This document shows positions 49,292-50,182 of a DNA stretch of 50,182 nt, one piece after another (the stretch's first letter is position 1; each line of letters starts with the position of its first letter). The notes below the pieces were generated by a model. The model had not been told where the DNA came from. It saw nothing but the letters and a program-made list of their open reading frames with translations, and did no database searches. The position numbers and the translations under genes are program-made. This stretch comes from JAWLHJ01 sp039587535 (GTDB taxonomy: Bacteria; Gemmatimonadota; Gemmatimonadetes; Longimicrobiales; Gaopeijiaceae), in NCBI GenBank assembly GCA_039587535.1, contig JBDHIF010000021.1:1-50182 (forward strand), in the 5' to 3' direction.

Positions 49292-50182
49292 TCACCCCGG
49301 AGGCGCCGCGCCGTCCATCTCCTGAATGGTGGCGGTCGACGGGGGGCGCTCGCGGCGCAGTTTGCGCGCCACCGCCTCGGCCTCGCGCATGACGCGAAGA
49401 AGGTTCTCACCGGCTAGCCTGGCCAGCTCGTCGTCCGTCCACCCTCGACGGGACAACTCGGCGAAGAGATCGGGAAAGGTCGAGACGTCTTCGAGCCCCG
49501 AGGGCGTGTTGTCGATACCATCGAAGTCGGAGCCGATGCCCACGTGGTCCACGCCGGCCACGTTGGCGACATGATCGATGTGGTCTGCGACATCGGCGAG
49601 CGTCGCCTGCTCCCCGGGGGAAACGAAGGACGGCACGAACGTGACCATCACCACGCCCCCATTTCCCGGCAGCCGACGGAGAACCTGGTCGGGCACGTTG
49701 CGGATATGCGCGTGCACCGCGTTCGCCGACGCGTGCGACCAGATCACCGGCGCCTCCGAGACGTCCAGGGCGTCGTTCATCGTGGCCGGCGAAGCGTGGG
49801 ACAGGTCAACGAGCATCCCGAGGCGGTTCATCTCCCGCACGACCTCGCGGCCGAACTCCGTGAGTCCGTCGTGGCGCGCCGTATCCGCAGCCGAGTCCGC
49901 CCAGTCGACGGTTCCGTTGTGCGTGAGGGTCATGTAGCGAACCCCGAGTGAGTGGAAGGCTCTCAGCGCGCCCAGCGAGTTCTCGATGGCGTGTCCACCC
50001 TCCATGCCGAGCAGCGACGCGATCTTGCCCTCGCCGAAGATCCGCTCCACGTCGGAGGCGTCCCGCGCCAGCTCGAAGACGTCGGGATACGACCCGATGA
50101 CCTCCCGGGCGATATCGATCTGTTCCAGCTGCACCCGTGCCGCCCCCTCGCCCACGGCTTCGAACGGGATGTAGACCGACCA
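49292..50182 (-). CDS. Membrane dipeptidase (peptidase family M19), 5' end missing
   Basis: The 3' 297 codons of a renal-dipeptidase-type zinc enzyme. The frame continues to the right edge of the window as WSVYIPFEA, matching the FWSVY context of the family, so the first roughly 80-100 residues are outside. Motifs are IASLLGMEGGHAIENSLGAL, VRYMTLTHNGTVDWADSA, GMLVDLSHASP, VIWSHASANAV and VDHVGIGSDFDGI. It hydrolyses dipeptides, possibly including D-amino-acid substrates. An apparent start at a GTG (50155) is internal. The C-terminal helix (ELARLAGENLLRVMREAEAVARKLRRE) is normal for M19. Confidence 0.94.
   Translation of the reverse strand, partial: WSVYIPFEAVGEGAARVQLEQIDIAREVIGSYPDVFELARDASDVERIFGEGKIASLLGMEGGHAIENSLGALRAFHSLGVRYMTLTHNGTVDWADSAADTARHDGLTEFGREVVREMNRLGMLVDLSHASPATMNDALDVSEAPVIWSHASANAVHAHIRNVPDQVLRRLPGNGGVVMVTFVPSFVSPGEQATLADVADHIDHVANVAGVDHVGIGSDFDGIDNTPSGLEDVSTFPDLFAELSRRGWTDDELARLAGENLLRVMREAEAVARKLRRERPPSTATIQEMDGAAPPG

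Noticed and set aside
1..50182. CRISPR array, insertion sequence, integrase or phage genes
   Set aside because: No regularly spaced repeats, transposase motifs or integrase motifs were seen anywhere in the window.

Overview
The window is a chromosomal segment of a GC-rich, Gram-negative-type bacterium. Lipoproteins, outer-membrane barrels, an MdlA-like exporter and an adenosylcobalamin-dependent ribonucleotide reductase all fit that. The protein style suggests Gemmatimonadota: small lipocalin-like secreted proteins, a DUF2723 membrane protein, TPR lipoproteins and a peptidase-propeller-barrel protein. That assignment is inference and no marker search was possible. I see no insertion sequence, integrase, phage gene or CRISPR array. 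The window reads as core chromosome, densely packed, with many stop/start overlaps of ATGA, GTGA or TTGA type.

Layout. 1-1309: the 5' end of tuf with four tRNA genes on the minus strand. Their transcription order is Thr(TGT), Tyr, Gly, Thr(GGT), tuf, the same order as the classical thrU-tyrU-glyT-thrT-tufB cluster, but here a secreted-protein gene on the opposite strand sits inside it. 1380-8883: a co-directional minus-strand run (YtxH-like, YihY, smpB, cell-wall amidase, TPR lipoprotein, pyrD, pyrF, cysS), mostly translationally coupled. 9014-12675: pyk, a metallo-beta-lactamase-fold hydrolase and pgi in one likely operon. 12957-14993: rnd, a DksA-type zinc finger protein and a YggX variant. 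15045-18906: nitrilase, an M28 peptidase/glutaminyl-cyclase-like lipoprotein, a TPR protein and a divergent duplicated-domain lipoprotein. 19103-22079: nrdJ with an unusually readable control region. 22080-28430: a large peptidase/TolB/barrel protein, a membrane protein, a GT39-like membrane protein and murQ. 28762-30540: an MdlA-like ABC exporter half.

30563-38554 is a long minus-strand run: two small proteins, DedA, a CoaE-PHP fusion, an NrnA-like DHH phosphoesterase, an unknown protein, Fur, agmatinase, a phospholipase-D protein and CcdA. 38737-50182 holds a DUF255 (YyaL) protein, a small barrel with a poly-C tract upstream, a MoeB-rhodanese protein, DUF2723, HEAT repeats, a CstB-like persulfide dioxygenase-rhodanese, a STAS-like protein, a lipoprotein amidohydrolase and the 3' part of an M19 dipeptidase gene.

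The strongest regulatory signal is at nrdJ. A TTGACC-17-TATAGT promoter carries one NrdR-like box in its spacer and a second box exactly 31 bp away at the predicted start site, followed by a terminator-like hairpin in the leader. The most unusual proteins are the CoaE-PHP fusion, the 1011-residue peptidase-propeller-barrel protein and the four-cysteine YggX variant. I did not find a complete novel system such as a defence island. Most of the content is housekeeping with accessory domain fusions.
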